Notes: a model not told the origin generated them from the letters alone. 64,000 nucleotides of DNA from Oscillospiraceae bacterium (GCA_017436035.1 JAFSDV010000015.1:1-64000); one strand, 5' to 3'; positions 15,399 through 24,213 are shown, counted from the first letter of the stretch. Program-made: numbers and translations.

Positions 15399-16760
15399 AT
15401 GAAAAGAAGCAGAAAATCACTTGTAGCGTTGCTGCTGGTGCTCTGCATGGCGATGTCATTCGTCGTACCCGCAACCTTCGCTGCCACAGAAAAGATCGTT
15501 TTTGATTTTGGTAATCCAGATGCGACTGGTCAGTATACAGTCACAGCAGCCACCAAGCCTGCAAGCCCGATCCTGCTGAGAGGTAACGCAACAGGAGCGA
15601 ATGCACCTACCAATGATGCGTACCTGCTGAACTGCAACAGCGGTCGCGGATTTGAGATTGGTAATTCTATCATAACATTCCGTGCAAATGCAACCAAGTA
15701 CTGGTCCGCTATTAAGCTCTGTGATATCAAGGCAGGTACTTATGATTTGAGCCTGAGCATGCAGATGAATACCAGTGGCAGTGGTGATTCTATTGTGTAT
15801 GCTCAATCTAATGTTTATATTATGTCTTATGCAGATTACGCTGCTGCGTTTGCGTCTACAAATATGGCGTCCGTGCTTGAAGTAACAAGTGCTACGCAAA
15901 ACACCGGCAACGAAGATCTGCGCTTAGCTATTACCGATGCAGGCAAAGAAAATGCATCTTTTTCTATTAAGAGAACTGCGGATAGCGGAGATGGTTCGAC
16001 AGCACAAAAGTTGAGCATGACTTTTGATAAAGAGGGTATTAATTTCCCTGCTGATGGCGACTATGTCTTGATGTTCAGAACTACTACCAAGGCTGCATTT
16101 GCCGCAAGTGGTCTGTCACTGACCCGTGAGGTTGCTGATCCTGCTGTTGCAAAGATCGGCGACACCGCATATCCCACTCTGGCTGCGGCTCTGGAGGCTG
16201 CTGCCTCCGGCGACGAGATCAAGCTGGTTGACAACGTTGCTGACGCTGGCAGCTTCACTGTTCCTTCCGGTGTTACTCTGGACCTGAACGGCAAGAACCT
16301 GACTGCCGATAATATCAATGTTGCAGGCACACTGAAGGACTCCGCTTCCGCCGGCGTTCTGACTGCCAACATCACCTGCACCAACGGCAATCGCGGCTGG
16401 CTGCCTCTGACCAACGGCAGCGGCAAGACGCTGTTTGAGCTCAAGGCTGCATCTCTGGGTGTAGCAGAGAAGACTGAAGATACCGCAAAGTTTGGCTTCA
16501 ACGTACACTTTGTAAACGCCGCTGCTTATGCCAAGGCTGGCAACACCACCATTAAGGTCCTGATGACTTGGGACGGCGGCAGCGCGAGCGCGACAGCTTC
16601 TGAAACCTTCGTTTCCAGCTGGGCATCCACCAACAGCGGCAACGGTAAGGCAATCGGTGTGACTGTGAACGGTTTGACCGGTGTTGCCAACTTTAAGCTG
16701 CAGCCTGTCGTGGAAGTCAATGGCGTGACCGTCAATTTGGACGCCATTGCCCTGTCCTGA
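15399..16760 (+). CDS. Secreted protein with beta-sandwich-like and parallel beta-helix-like regions
   Basis: I do not recognise a named family. The 453-aa product has a clear signal peptide (basic KRSRK, hydrophobic core, cleavage after TFA, residue 28). Residues about 30-250 form a domain that recurs four times in the 2140-aa protein at 24699: shared pattern NSGRGF, then KAGTYDL, then YVLMFRT. Next comes AKIGDTAYPTLAAALEAA with SGVTLDLNGKNL, typical of right-handed beta-helix surface proteins. There is no C-terminal anchor. GGAGG precedes ATG 15399. It has a structured leader and a 39-codon gene 19 bases downstream. A surface or carbohydrate-binding role is only inferred. Confidence 0.8.
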   Translation: MKRSRKSLVALLLVLCMAMSFVVPATFAATEKIVFDFGNPDATGQYTVTAATKPASPILLRGNATGANAPTNDAYLLNCNSGRGFEIGNSIITFRANATKYWSAIKLCDIKAGTYDLSLSMQMNTSGSGDSIVYAQSNVYIMSYADYAAAFASTNMASVLEVTSATQNTGNEDLRLAITDAGKENASFSIKRTADSGDGSTAQKLSMTFDKEGINFPADGDYVLMFRTTTKAAFAASGLSLTREVADPAVAKIGDTAYPTLAAALEAAASGDEIKLVDNVADAGSFTVPSGVTLDLNGKNLTADNINVAGTLKDSASAGVLTANITCTNGNRGWLPLTNGSGKTLFELKAASLGVAEKTEDTAKFGFNVHFVNAAAYAKAGNTTIKVLMTWDGGSASATASETFVSSWASTNSGNGKAIGVTVNGLTGVANFKLQPVVEVNGVTVNLDAIALS

Positions 16761-16779
16761 TTAAAGGAGGAGATTGACT

Positions 16780-16899
16780 ATGAAGAAAGTATTTGAGCAG
16801 CCCATCGTAAATCTGGAGAGCCTGCAGGCTTCCGAGGCTGTTATGGCTGATGTTACCGATTGGGATTTGTTTGACTGGTCAAGCAGCACCGGTAATTAA
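16780..16899 (+). CDS. 39-aa peptide, possible modified-peptide precursor
   Basis: A short open frame with a strong AAAGGAGG site nine bases upstream, 19 bases after the secreted-protein gene and directly before a terminator. The product starts MKKVFEQPIVNLESLQASE and ends with an acidic, Trp/Ser-rich tail DWDLFDWSSSTGN. The split into a leader-like front and a distinct short tail resembles small peptides of gut Firmicutes sometimes suspected to be RiPP precursors. No modifying enzyme or exporter is nearby, and there is no cysteine. The function is unknown; translation is well supported by context. Confidence 0.6.
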   Translation: MKKVFEQPIVNLESLQASEAVMADVTDWDLFDWSSSTGN

Positions 16900-16909
16900 T
16901 TAAAGATCG

Positions 16910-16940
16910 GGCGCGTTGGATTTCCAACGCGCCTTTTTTA
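16910..16940. terminator. Terminator after the 39-aa gene
   Basis: An 11-bp stem GGCGCGTTGGA/TCCAACGCGCC followed by six Ts. It also lies at the 3' end of the convergent AraC regulator gene. Confidence 0.9.
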
Positions 16941-17891
16941 TAATCCTACGAGGTTTCGTTTTCTTTCCGGGTGCTCTTTTAGCCACTGTTTCATCTTGAT
17001 TCGATGGGGTTTGGGGGTAATGCCCAAGTATTTCTTGTAGAGCATCGTCATATAAGCCTGCCCGGAAAAGCCGCAGATGTCTGATATGTAACTGATGGAG
17101 TAATCAGTATGCATCAGGTAAGACTGGGCGCGCCGGACTCTTAATTGCTGCAAATAGATGGCGAAGGTACAGCCGACAAAGTGGCGAAAACGCCTATACA
17201 GCTCTGTGTGCCCCAGGGAGGACACTCGAGCCAGCACTTCTTCAGGGCATTTTTCCGGATAATGCTGATTAAGATACTGGAGCACGCGCACGATGGGACG
17301 CAAATGGCTTTGTATGACCCGCTCTGCCCGCTGATTGCAGCCATCGGGCAGAGCAAACTCCGGCAGAGAGAATAACTGCTCGATCATCCGCAGACTTAAC
17401 GGGGTGTCGCGCCGGAATTTTTCAGACCCCAGCAGCTGTGTCAGTTCCTCCGCAATGTTCATAGATTGGGTGCTGAGGGTTACAAATAAAGGAACAGAAT
17501 GACCCAGCGCTTTTTCAAAGGGGGAGAGGAACAAATTGGAGATGGTGTTGATATACGATTCCTCCGGAGTTTCCGAAAATACATCGTACATCAGGCTCAG
17601 ATGGAAAAGCCTTGGACTTTCAGATTGAGGAATCGAGAAGCAGTGGGATACGCCCGGCGGCACGATCACTCCGGTGCCTCTTTCGCAGCGTATGTCTGTT
17701 CCGTTCACCCGATGGATATACCCGCCGTCCAGACAAAGCCAAAACTGGGGGTAATCATGGCTGGAAAGGGGAGAAGTATAGGCGAGGGGATATTGTTCAA
17801 TAGTGGTCAGGACGGGGCTTTTTTGCGACATAAAGGCATAAAAGGCGCAGCTTAAACGGGACTTTTCATTGCTCCGTTGCTCCTGGTTCAT
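16938..17891 (-). CDS. AraC family transcriptional regulator
   Basis: A 317-aa regulator with an N-terminal cupin-like sensor domain (about 30-170; HDYPQFWLCLDG, GVIVPPGVSHCFSI) and a C-terminal double helix-turn-helix (about 200-300; SLGHTELYRRFRHFVG, then YISDICGFSGQAYMTMLYKK). The sensor layout is typical of AraC regulators that sense sugars or other small ligands. AGGAG lies ahead of the ATG and a good promoter lies upstream. It is convergent with the secreted-protein and peptide genes; whether it regulates them is not known. Confidence 0.93.
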   Translation of the reverse strand: MNQEQRSNEKSRLSCAFYAFMSQKSPVLTTIEQYPLAYTSPLSSHDYPQFWLCLDGGYIHRVNGTDIRCERGTGVIVPPGVSHCFSIPQSESPRLFHLSLMYDVFSETPEESYINTISNLFLSPFEKALGHSVPLFVTLSTQSMNIAEELTQLLGSEKFRRDTPLSLRMIEQLFSLPEFALPDGCNQRAERVIQSHLRPIVRVLQYLNQHYPEKCPEEVLARVSSLGHTELYRRFRHFVGCTFAIYLQQLRVRRAQSYLMHTDYSISYISDICGFSGQAYMTMLYKKYLGITPKPHRIKMKQWLKEHPERKRNLVGL

Positions 17892-17968
17892 CCAATATCA
17901 CTCCTGTCTGTATGTTTGAAAGGGGTAAAGTCCTGAGCCGTTACGGATGACAGCTTTTGTCTATGCTT

Positions 17969-17997
17969 ATTATACGAAGAAAATTTGCCGGTGTAAA
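17969..17997 (-). promoter_or_regulatory. Promoter of the araC-type gene
   Basis: On the minus strand TTTACA (17992-17997), a 17-bp spacer and TATAAT (17969-17974), leaving a leader of about 70 bases. Confidence 0.8.
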
Positions 17998-18097
17998 GAG
18001 GAGGGGGGTTAGAAAATTGAAAATTTGAATAAAGCCCAACAATGTATAATGTAGGAGTCGATTCGCCGCCTGCATAGGAAGGGTAGTCAGACAGATA

Positions 18098-18134
18098 AAA
18101 TAAAAAACGCCATTGCCTTCTGCAATGGCGTTTT
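18098..18134 (-). terminator. Terminator of rpmB
   Basis: A perfect 13-bp stem (AAAACGCCATTGC/GCAATGGCGTTTT) with a 5-nt loop. On the minus strand it is followed by a long T-rich run (complement of AAAATAAAAAA). A weaker function on the plus strand is possible. Confidence 0.85.
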
Positions 18135-18144
18135 GATGCTGAAA

Positions 18145-18333
18145 TTAAACAGCGCGCTCGACCTTGTTGGAACGGAGGCATCTGGTACAAGCGTACACAT
18201 GGCACGGAGTACCGTTGACAATGGCCTTGACCCGCTTTACATTGGGCTTCCAGGTTCGATTGGAACGTCTGTGGGAGTGGGAGACCTTAATACCGAAGGT
18301 TACGCCCTTGCCACAATAATCACACTTCGCCAT
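18145..18333 (-). CDS. rpmB: 50S ribosomal protein L28
   Basis: A 62-aa ribosomal protein. The start AKCDYCGKGVTFG and HSHRRSNRTWKPNVK are diagnostic of L28, and CDYCGK with CTRCLRSNKV gives the four-cysteine zinc-binding version. AGGAGGTG precedes the ATG by six bases. It is a single-gene unit with its own terminator, divergent from hprK. Confidence 0.97.
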   Translation of the reverse strand: MAKCDYCGKGVTFGIKVSHSHRRSNRTWKPNVKRVKAIVNGTPCHVYACTRCLRSNKVERAV

Positions 18334-18463
18334 TCACTGCACCTCCTATCCGCTATGATGGCTCGAAAGAACTGCGCCCTGTAAGCGCGCTTAGATATGA
18401 TAGCAGAATTTGTTTCAAAATGCAAGTAGTTTTTTACAATTTTTTTTGTTTTTCAAAATATTA

Positions 18464-18492
18464 TTGATATTCCTGTTGTATGCGGCTATAAT
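18464..18492 (+). promoter_or_regulatory. Promoter of hprK
   Basis: TTGATA (18464-18469), a 17-bp spacer and TATAAT (18487-18492), 38 bases before the hprK start. Confidence 0.8.
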
Positions 18493-18530
18493 GGAGACAA
18501 ATAGTGCGTGGAAAATGAGGTGACGGGTCA

Positions 18531-19475
18531 ATGTCTGATTTGTATAGTGTTCCCCTGACAACGCTGGTGGATGAATTTAAGCTGGAAGTGGTGTATGCGT
18601 CCACGGATTATGAGCGCATTCAGATTATGGTTGAGGATCTGGCGCGTCCGGGGCTGCAGCTGGCGGGCTTCTTTGACCATTTTGAGCCTGCGCGGCTGCA
18701 GGTGATGGGCAATGTGGAGGTCTGCTATCTGCAAAAGCTGACGCCGGCAGAGCGGGCGATCACCTTTGACAGACTGCTGTCTTATAAAGTTCCGGCGCTG
18801 CTGGTCGCCAGGAATATGGAACCCGATCCCCAGTGTATGGAAATGGCGAGAAAGCACGATGTTACGGTGTTGAAAAGCCATGAAGCCACATCTACCATCG
18901 TTTCTGCGATTATTTCTTACCTGAAAGCCGCGTTAGCACCTCGCGTCACCCGCCATGGCGTACTGATGGAGGTTTACGGCGAGGGTCTTTTGCTGCTGGG
19001 TGAGAGCGGTATGGGCAAAAGCGAGGCGGCTGTTGAGCTGTTAAAGCGCGGTCACCGCTTGATCGCAGATGATGCGGTGGAGATCCGAAAGGTGTCCAGC
19101 AGCTCGCTGGTGGGTACAGCGCCGGCACTGATCCGCAATTATGTGGAATTGCGGGGCATTGGAATTGTGAATGTAGCAAAACTGTTTGGTATGGGCGCTG
19201 TCAGAACAGAAAACGAGATCGATCTTGTGATCAATATTGTGCCCTGGAATACCCAAAAGGTCTATGACCGGCTGGGACTGGAGGAGCAGTATACGGAAAT
19301 TTTGGGGGTAAAGATCCCAATGTATACCATTCCTATTACACCGGGACGGAATTTGGCAGTGATCCTGGAGGTGGCTGCTATGAATAACCGTCAGCGCAAA
19401 TTGGGCTACAACCCCGCACAGGAATTTACAGAGCAGATTGACCAATACCACCTGCAAAAGCAGAACGAGGAATAA
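18531..19475 (+). CDS. hprK: HPr kinase/phosphorylase
   Basis: A bifunctional enzyme that phosphorylates or dephosphorylates HPr on Ser46 and so controls carbon catabolite repression in Gram-positive bacteria. The 314-aa length is normal. The C-terminal half carries the Walker A loop GESGMGKSE (about 157), IADDAVEI and the signature ELRGIGIVNV; the N-terminal half is the DRTGG-like regulatory domain. GAGGTGACGGG precedes the ATG. The stop overlaps the next gene's start (TAATG), so hprK and the pseudouridine synthase are coupled. No ptsH is in the window. Confidence 0.96.
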   Translation: MSDLYSVPLTTLVDEFKLEVVYASTDYERIQIMVEDLARPGLQLAGFFDHFEPARLQVMGNVEVCYLQKLTPAERAITFDRLLSYKVPALLVARNMEPDPQCMEMARKHDVTVLKSHEATSTIVSAIISYLKAALAPRVTRHGVLMEVYGEGLLLLGESGMGKSEAAVELLKRGHRLIADDAVEIRKVSSSSLVGTAPALIRNYVELRGIGIVNVAKLFGMGAVRTENEIDLVINIVPWNTQKVYDRLGLEEQYTEILGVKIPMYTIPITPGRNLAVILEVAAMNNRQRKLGYNPAQEFTEQIDQYHLQKQNEE

Positions 19476-20440
19476 TGAAAGAGCTAATCATTGGAGAGAA
19501 TGATGCCGGACAGCGGCTGGACCGGTTTTTAAGCAAGGCAGTGCCCTTGCTGCCGGCATCCCTGGCGCAGAAATACATCCGCATTAAGCGCATCAAGTGC
19601 AACGGCGGACGGGCAGAACGGGATACCCGCCTGAAAGCGGGGGACGTGCTTCAATTATATATCAATGACGAATTTTTTGACATGCCCCGGGAGGATAACG
19701 CCTATCTGACGGTTGCTGTTCCGAAGCTGCACATCGTTTATGAGGATGAAAATATCCTGCTGGCGGATAAACGGCCCGGCATCGCGGTGCATCCTCACGA
19801 CGGCGCGGAGTATGGCAGGACGCTGATTGATCATATTCAGGCGTACCTGTATCAGAAGCGGGAATGGAGTCCCCGAGGGGAACATTCATTTGCTCCGGCA
19901 CTGTGCAACCGGATCGACCGGAACACCGGCGGAATCGTGATCGCGGCAAAAAATGCCGAGACGCTGCGGATTTTGAATCAAAAGATCAAGGACCGGGAGC
20001 TGGATAAGCGGTATTTGGCAGTGGTGGAGGGGACGCCCAAGCCGCCCAAGGGAACGCTGAAAGGCTATCTGTTTAAGGATGCCAAGAAAAACCGGGTGTT
20101 CGTAACGGACCGTCCCCAGCCCGGCGCGAAAACCTGTCAGACCAATTATGTGACACTGGCAAGCCGGAACGGTTTGTCGTTGGTAGAGTGCGAGCTGATC
20201 ACAGGGCGGACCCATCAGATTCGCGCCCAGTTTGCCCACGGGGGACATCCGCTGCTGGGAGACGGGAAGTACGGAAAGCTGGATAAACGGTACGACCGGA
20301 ATTATCAGGCGTTGTATTCGTACAAGCTGACCTTCCGGTTTACAACTGATGCCGGATGCCTTGCATACCTGAACGGAAAAAGCTTCCAGGTGGATCAGGT
20401 AGACTTCGCAGAAGAATACTTCCCCGGATGTTCTTTTTGA
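19475..20440 (+). CDS. RluA-family pseudouridine synthase with S4 domain
   Basis: An rRNA/tRNA uridine-modifying enzyme of the RluC/RluD type. The 321-aa protein has an N-terminal S4 RNA-binding domain (QRLDRFLSKAVP, then KAGDVLQLYI) and a catalytic domain with NRIDRNTGG (catalytic Asp in RID), followed by TGRTHQIRAQF and LLGDGKYG. In most RluC/D proteins the catalytic motif reads HRLDxxTSG, so this is a mildly divergent version. It begins within the hprK stop codon. It is longer than the paralogue at 1284, which lacks the S4 domain. Confidence 0.93.
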   Translation: MKELIIGENDAGQRLDRFLSKAVPLLPASLAQKYIRIKRIKCNGGRAERDTRLKAGDVLQLYINDEFFDMPREDNAYLTVAVPKLHIVYEDENILLADKRPGIAVHPHDGAEYGRTLIDHIQAYLYQKREWSPRGEHSFAPALCNRIDRNTGGIVIAAKNAETLRILNQKIKDRELDKRYLAVVEGTPKPPKGTLKGYLFKDAKKNRVFVTDRPQPGAKTCQTNYVTLASRNGLSLVECELITGRTHQIRAQFAHGGHPLLGDGKYGKLDKRYDRNYQALYSYKLTFRFTTDAGCLAYLNGKSFQVDQVDFAEEYFPGCSF

Positions 20441-20496
20441 TGCAGCTTGTGCGGACACACAGTGCGTCCACACAAAAAACAGGGCGATTATAAATG

Positions 20497-20523
20497 TAGC
20501 GGGTGGTCAATGACCGCCCGCTA
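20497..20523. terminator. Hairpin between convergent genes
   Basis: A 13-bp stem (TAGCGGGTGGTCA/TGACCGCCCGCTA, one G-T pair) with no unpaired loop bases beyond the apex. AT-rich flank; probably terminates the hprK operon and perhaps mnmA. Confidence 0.6.
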
Positions 20524-20546
20524 TATTATATGTTGTTGACAATACC

Positions 20547-21602
20547 CTATAAAACTTCTGTGATTGTGCCGCCGCCGATCACCTGATCACCGTCGTACAG
20601 TACAACTGCCTGTCCGGTAGTGATGGCGCGCTGGGGTTCGTCAAATTCAACCCGGACCGTGCCGTTTTCCTCCGGATATACGGTAGCAGGCTGTTCTGTC
20701 ATCCGGGAGCGGGTCTTTGCGCAGACCCGTATGGGTGCGGTCAGGGTGTCGAAGGGGAAGAAATTCCAGTCATCCGCCCGCAGGACACGGCTGAATAGAG
20801 CGTCATTCTCACATACGGTGACGGAGTTTTGCTCCATGTCCTTGCTGTAAACATAAACCGGCGCACCCATTGCCAGTCCCAAGCCCTTGCGCTGTCCCCG
20901 GGTGTAGGCAACCGCGCCTTGGTGCGTACCGATCACCTTGCCATCCATATCCAGGAAATTGCCCGGCGCATAAGTTTTATGATTGTAGGCAGTAAGAAAA
21001 TCCATATATTTTCCGTCCGGAATAAAGCAAATATCCTGACTGTCCCGCTTGCGGGCGTTAAGGAAGCCTTGACCGGCAGCAATATCCCGAACTGCTTCCT
21101 TGGTCAGCTCGCCTAAAGGGAAGAGTGTATGGGAAAGCTGCTCCTGACTGAGGGTATAGAGAAAGTAGCTCTGATCCTTTGTCCGGTCTGCAGCCTTGTA
21201 TAAAAGCCATCGACCGGCGGCCTCATCAAAGCGGATCGAGGCGTAATGACCGGTAGCAATACAGTCACAGCCTAAAAGTCGGGCGCGATCGTACAGCGCC
21301 TGAAATTTCAAATGGCGGTTACAGTCAACACAGGGGTTCGGCGTCAGTCCACATTCATAGCAGCGGACAAAGGGGTCGATCACCTGCTCCTTAAAAAGCG
21401 CTGTAAAATCAAACACATGAAAATCCATACCAAGGCGGTCGGCAACTGTCCGGGCTTCGTCCGCGTCCGTCTGAGCGCCGGCTTTTTCAATCAGCTTCAT
21501 GGTTGCGCCGATGCAGTCATAGCCTGCTTCCTGCATCAGATAGGCCGTCACAGAGCTGTCTACTCCGCCGCTCATTGCGATCAGGGCTTTGCCTTTTTGC
21601 AT
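20547..21602 (-). CDS. mnmA: tRNA-specific 2-thiouridylase MnmA
   Basis: Adds sulfur to uridine 34 of Lys, Glu and Gln tRNAs. The 351-aa protein has the ATP pyrophosphatase P-loop AMSGGVDSSV (about 9-18), the catalytic cysteines in NPCVDC (Cys91) and SQDICFIP (about Cys189), and ATGHYAS. The C-terminal OB-like domain ends with RAITTGQAVVLYDGDQVIGGG. GGAGG lies ahead of the ATG. It has its own promoter (21632-21660) and is divergent from the surface lysozyme gene. Confidence 0.96.
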   Translation of the reverse strand: MQKGKALIAMSGGVDSSVTAYLMQEAGYDCIGATMKLIEKAGAQTDADEARTVADRLGMDFHVFDFTALFKEQVIDPFVRCYECGLTPNPCVDCNRHLKFQALYDRARLLGCDCIATGHYASIRFDEAAGRWLLYKAADRTKDQSYFLYTLSQEQLSHTLFPLGELTKEAVRDIAAGQGFLNARKRDSQDICFIPDGKYMDFLTAYNHKTYAPGNFLDMDGKVIGTHQGAVAYTRGQRKGLGLAMGAPVYVYSKDMEQNSVTVCENDALFSRVLRADDWNFFPFDTLTAPIRVCAKTRSRMTEQPATVYPEENGTVRVEFDEPQRAITTGQAVVLYDGDQVIGGGTITEVL

Positions 21603-21631
21603 ATTCGCTCCTCCTTGTGTAAGATGGGCTT

Positions 21632-21660
21632 ATTTTATCACAGCCATACTAAAAATGCAA
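21632..21660 (-). promoter_or_regulatory. Promoter of mnmA
   Basis: On the minus strand TTGCAT (21655-21660), a 17-bp spacer and TAAAAT (21632-21637), 30 bases ahead of the start. Confidence 0.65.
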
Positions 21661-21803
21661 TTAGAAACAGTCAGCGGCGTTATGTTAACATATTATATGG
21701 GAAAAATTGTATTTTATAGGACTTAATAGGTGAAAATAGGAACTTTTGGCATAATTTGGAAAGGTAAAACGGTAACAAACGTGTCATTATTCCGAAAAAA
21801 GGG

Positions 21804-21832
21804 TTGCAATGGCTCTGCTGGTCTGTTATAAT
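21804..21832 (+). promoter_or_regulatory. Promoter of the GH24/SH3 gene
   Basis: TTGCAA (21804-21809), a 17-bp spacer and TATAAT (21827-21832), 34 bases before the GTG start. Confidence 0.75.
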
Positions 21833-21866
21833 GAAAATATGTCGGGATTGAAAGGAGAATGCACCT

Positions 21867-24203
21867 GTGACGAAGAGAATCATCAGCTTGCTGGTGGCCA
21901 TAATTATGATGTTTGGCGTCATTGCCGCAGGCGCTGTTTCTGCGGCTGCAGAAACAGAACAGGAAGTAACAGCAGGACAGGAAACAGAAAATTCAGAAGG
22001 ACAAGCTGATCCTCCGGATCAAATAACACAAACAGACGGGTCGACTGAGCAGGAAATACCTGAACAGGAGACACCGGAACAGGAAACACCCGAGCAGGAG
22101 GAGACACCCGAGCAGGGAATCTCGGATTCCGCCGTTGCCGAGCAGGTGACAGGCGCCAGCGATTCCTGTATCGAGATGCTGAAGAAGGAAGAGGGCTTCA
22201 GCAAAAAGCCCTACTGGGATTACTCTCAGTGGACCGTAGGTTACGGAACCAGATGCCCGGAGGATATGCGGGAGTATTACAGTACTTACGGTATAACAGA
22301 GGCAGAAGCGGAAACCCTTTTGCGGAATCATTTGGAACATATATACCGCGATCTGCGAAAGTACATTGAGAAAAACAGTCTGACCTTAAATCAGAACCAA
22401 TTTGATGCGCTGGTGCTGATCTCTTACAACTGCGGCACCGGCTGGTCCTTTGATGAAGAAGGCACCCTTTATAAGGCTGTGGTGAACGGCGAAACAGGCA
22501 ATGAGCTGATCCGGGCGTTTGCCCGCTGGTGCAGAGCCGGCGGTGAGGTCAAGACCTTTTTGCTTAGACGGCGGCTCAGCGAAGCAAATGTTTATCTCAA
22601 CGGTGTTTATTCCCAGAAACCGCCGGATAATTACTGCTATGTGATCTATGATGCCAACGGCGGAGAAGTCAGTCCCTCCAGTCAGGGCTATGATTCCAAT
22701 CTGACCGCTGTACCCAACACAGAGGCGACCTATGAGGGCTATACTTTTGTGGGCTGGTTTACCCAAGCCAAGGGCGGCGAACAGGTCACAGTGCTGGATG
22801 CAAGTACAAAAAATCTGACGCTGTATGCCCACTGGGTAGACGCAGAGGGCAAAGAACCGGAGGGGACAAGCGTTAATGTAACGGTGACCGTTACGGACGA
22901 CGATGTGAACCTGAGAAAGGGACCGGGAACAAATTATACCATCGTTGGTTCTGCAAATACCGGCGATCAGTTTCGTATTACTGCGGTTGAAAGCGGAACA
23001 GGCTACACATGGGGTCAGTTCGAGGGCGGCTGGATCTGCCTGAAATACACCGATTACGATATCGTGATCCAAGGTGGACAGGATACGCCCGAACCCAATG
23101 AGCCCGAGCAGAACGAACCGGAACAGAATGAACCGGAGCAGAACGAACCGGAACAGAACGAACCGGAGCAGAACGAACCGGAACAGAACGAACCGGAACA
23201 GAATGAACCGGAGCAGAATGAGCCGGAGCAGAACGAACCGGAAGCGGAAAAGCCCGTTACCGGCACAGTTAAAGCGGATGGCGGTCTGTGTGTTCGCAGC
23301 GGTCCCAGTACCGGCTATACGGCACTGCGGTATTTAGCTGACGGAAGCAGAGTTGAGATCCTGGAGCAGAAGAATCTGGGAGCTATGGTTTGGGGCAGAA
23401 TTGCAGACGGCTGGATCAGTTTGAAATATGTGGTGCTGGATGCCCAAGAGCCGGAGGATACCAAGCCGGATGACTCGAAGCCTGATGATGGCGGCAGCTC
23501 CGGCAGCGGTGAGCAAGCACCTGCGCCTTCTGCTTTGAAGGGTGCAGTTCAGGCGGATGGCGGACTGTGCGTCCGCAGCGGTCCCGGAACGGGATACGCG
23601 GCACTGCGGTATCTGCCCAACGGCAGCAAGGTTGAGATCTCAGAGCAGAAAACCCAAGGCTCTATGACTTGGGGAAAGATCTCCGACGGCTGGATCTGTA
23701 TGAATTATGTGGTGCTGGAGAAGGAACAGGAGCAGGAGCCGGAGAAAGAACCGGAGAAAGAACCGGAGCAAGAACCTCAGCAGCCGCAGCAGCCTCAAAC
23801 CCAGAGCGGTGTTGTAAAGGTAGACAGCTATTTGCGCATCCGCAACGGGGCGGGAACATCCTATGCCATCTGCGGTTATCTTTACAACGGCAATGCTGTA
23901 ACGATCACCGAGACCAAAACTGTGGGAAACACGGTTTGGGGCAGGATTGACCGGGGCTGGATCAGTATGGATTATGTGGTACTCAACGGCAGCACCGGCA
24001 GCGGAAGCTCCGCGCCGTCTGCGGTGACGAAGACCATTAACACCGACTGCCTGCGTATTCGCAGTCAGGCAGGTACTTCCAGCAGTATTGTGGGCTACCT
24101 GTACTATGGAGCGAAAGTCACGATTCTGGAAACCAAAACTGTAAACGGCAGCTCTTGGGGACGGATCTCCAACGGCTGGATCTGCATGGATTATGTGAAA
24201 TAA
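21867..24203 (+). CDS. Secreted GH24 lysozyme-like protein with five SH3b domains
   Basis: A 778-aa exported protein expected to bind and perhaps cleave peptidoglycan. Order: signal peptide (1 to about 27), Glu/Pro/Gln-rich linker, GH24 (phage-lysozyme) domain about 100-245 with Glu109, Asp118 and Thr123 matching the lysozyme triad (KKEEGF, YWDYSQWTVGYG); InlB-type beta repeat about 256-322 (YDANGG, GYTFVGWF, LYAHW); SH3b 1 (about 336-397), a nine-fold EQNEP linker, SH3b 2 and 3, another Glu/Pro/Gln linker, SH3b 4 and 5 to the end. The start is GTG at 21867 with AAAGGAG upstream. It could be an autolysin, a wall-remodelling or a competition factor. Confidence 0.93.
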   Translation: MTKRIISLLVAIIMMFGVIAAGAVSAAAETEQEVTAGQETENSEGQADPPDQITQTDGSTEQEIPEQETPEQETPEQEETPEQGISDSAVAEQVTGASDSCIEMLKKEEGFSKKPYWDYSQWTVGYGTRCPEDMREYYSTYGITEAEAETLLRNHLEHIYRDLRKYIEKNSLTLNQNQFDALVLISYNCGTGWSFDEEGTLYKAVVNGETGNELIRAFARWCRAGGEVKTFLLRRRLSEANVYLNGVYSQKPPDNYCYVIYDANGGEVSPSSQGYDSNLTAVPNTEATYEGYTFVGWFTQAKGGEQVTVLDASTKNLTLYAHWVDAEGKEPEGTSVNVTVTVTDDDVNLRKGPGTNYTIVGSANTGDQFRITAVESGTGYTWGQFEGGWICLKYTDYDIVIQGGQDTPEPNEPEQNEPEQNEPEQNEPEQNEPEQNEPEQNEPEQNEPEQNEPEQNEPEAEKPVTGTVKADGGLCVRSGPSTGYTALRYLADGSRVEILEQKNLGAMVWGRIADGWISLKYVVLDAQEPEDTKPDDSKPDDGGSSGSGEQAPAPSALKGAVQADGGLCVRSGPGTGYAALRYLPNGSKVEISEQKTQGSMTWGKISDGWICMNYVVLEKEQEQEPEKEPEKEPEQEPQQPQQPQTQSGVVKVDSYLRIRNGAGTSYAICGYLYNGNAVTITETKTVGNTVWGRIDRGWISMDYVVLNGSTGSGSSAPSAVTKTINTDCLRIRSQAGTSSSIVGYLYYGAKVTILETKTVNGSSWGRISNGWICMDYVK
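23106..23240 (+). repeat. Nine 15-bp units encoding EQNEP
   Basis: Nine in-frame copies of a 15-bp unit (for example GAGCAGAACGAACCG), varying only at synonymous GAG/GAA and AAC/AAT positions, code for a flexible acidic linker between SH3b domains 1 and 2. The copy number is likely to vary by slippage. Confidence 0.9.
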
Positions 24204-24213
24204 TAAAACAGGC

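Noticed and set aside
18017..18134. Possible small RNA on the plus strand before the rpmB terminator
   Set aside because: TATAAT at 18045 has no -35 at a normal distance (TTGAAA is 22 bp away), so the signal is too weak.
23106..23240. Repeat array that might suggest CRISPR
   Set aside because: It is an in-frame tandem repeat with no spacers and codes for a linker.
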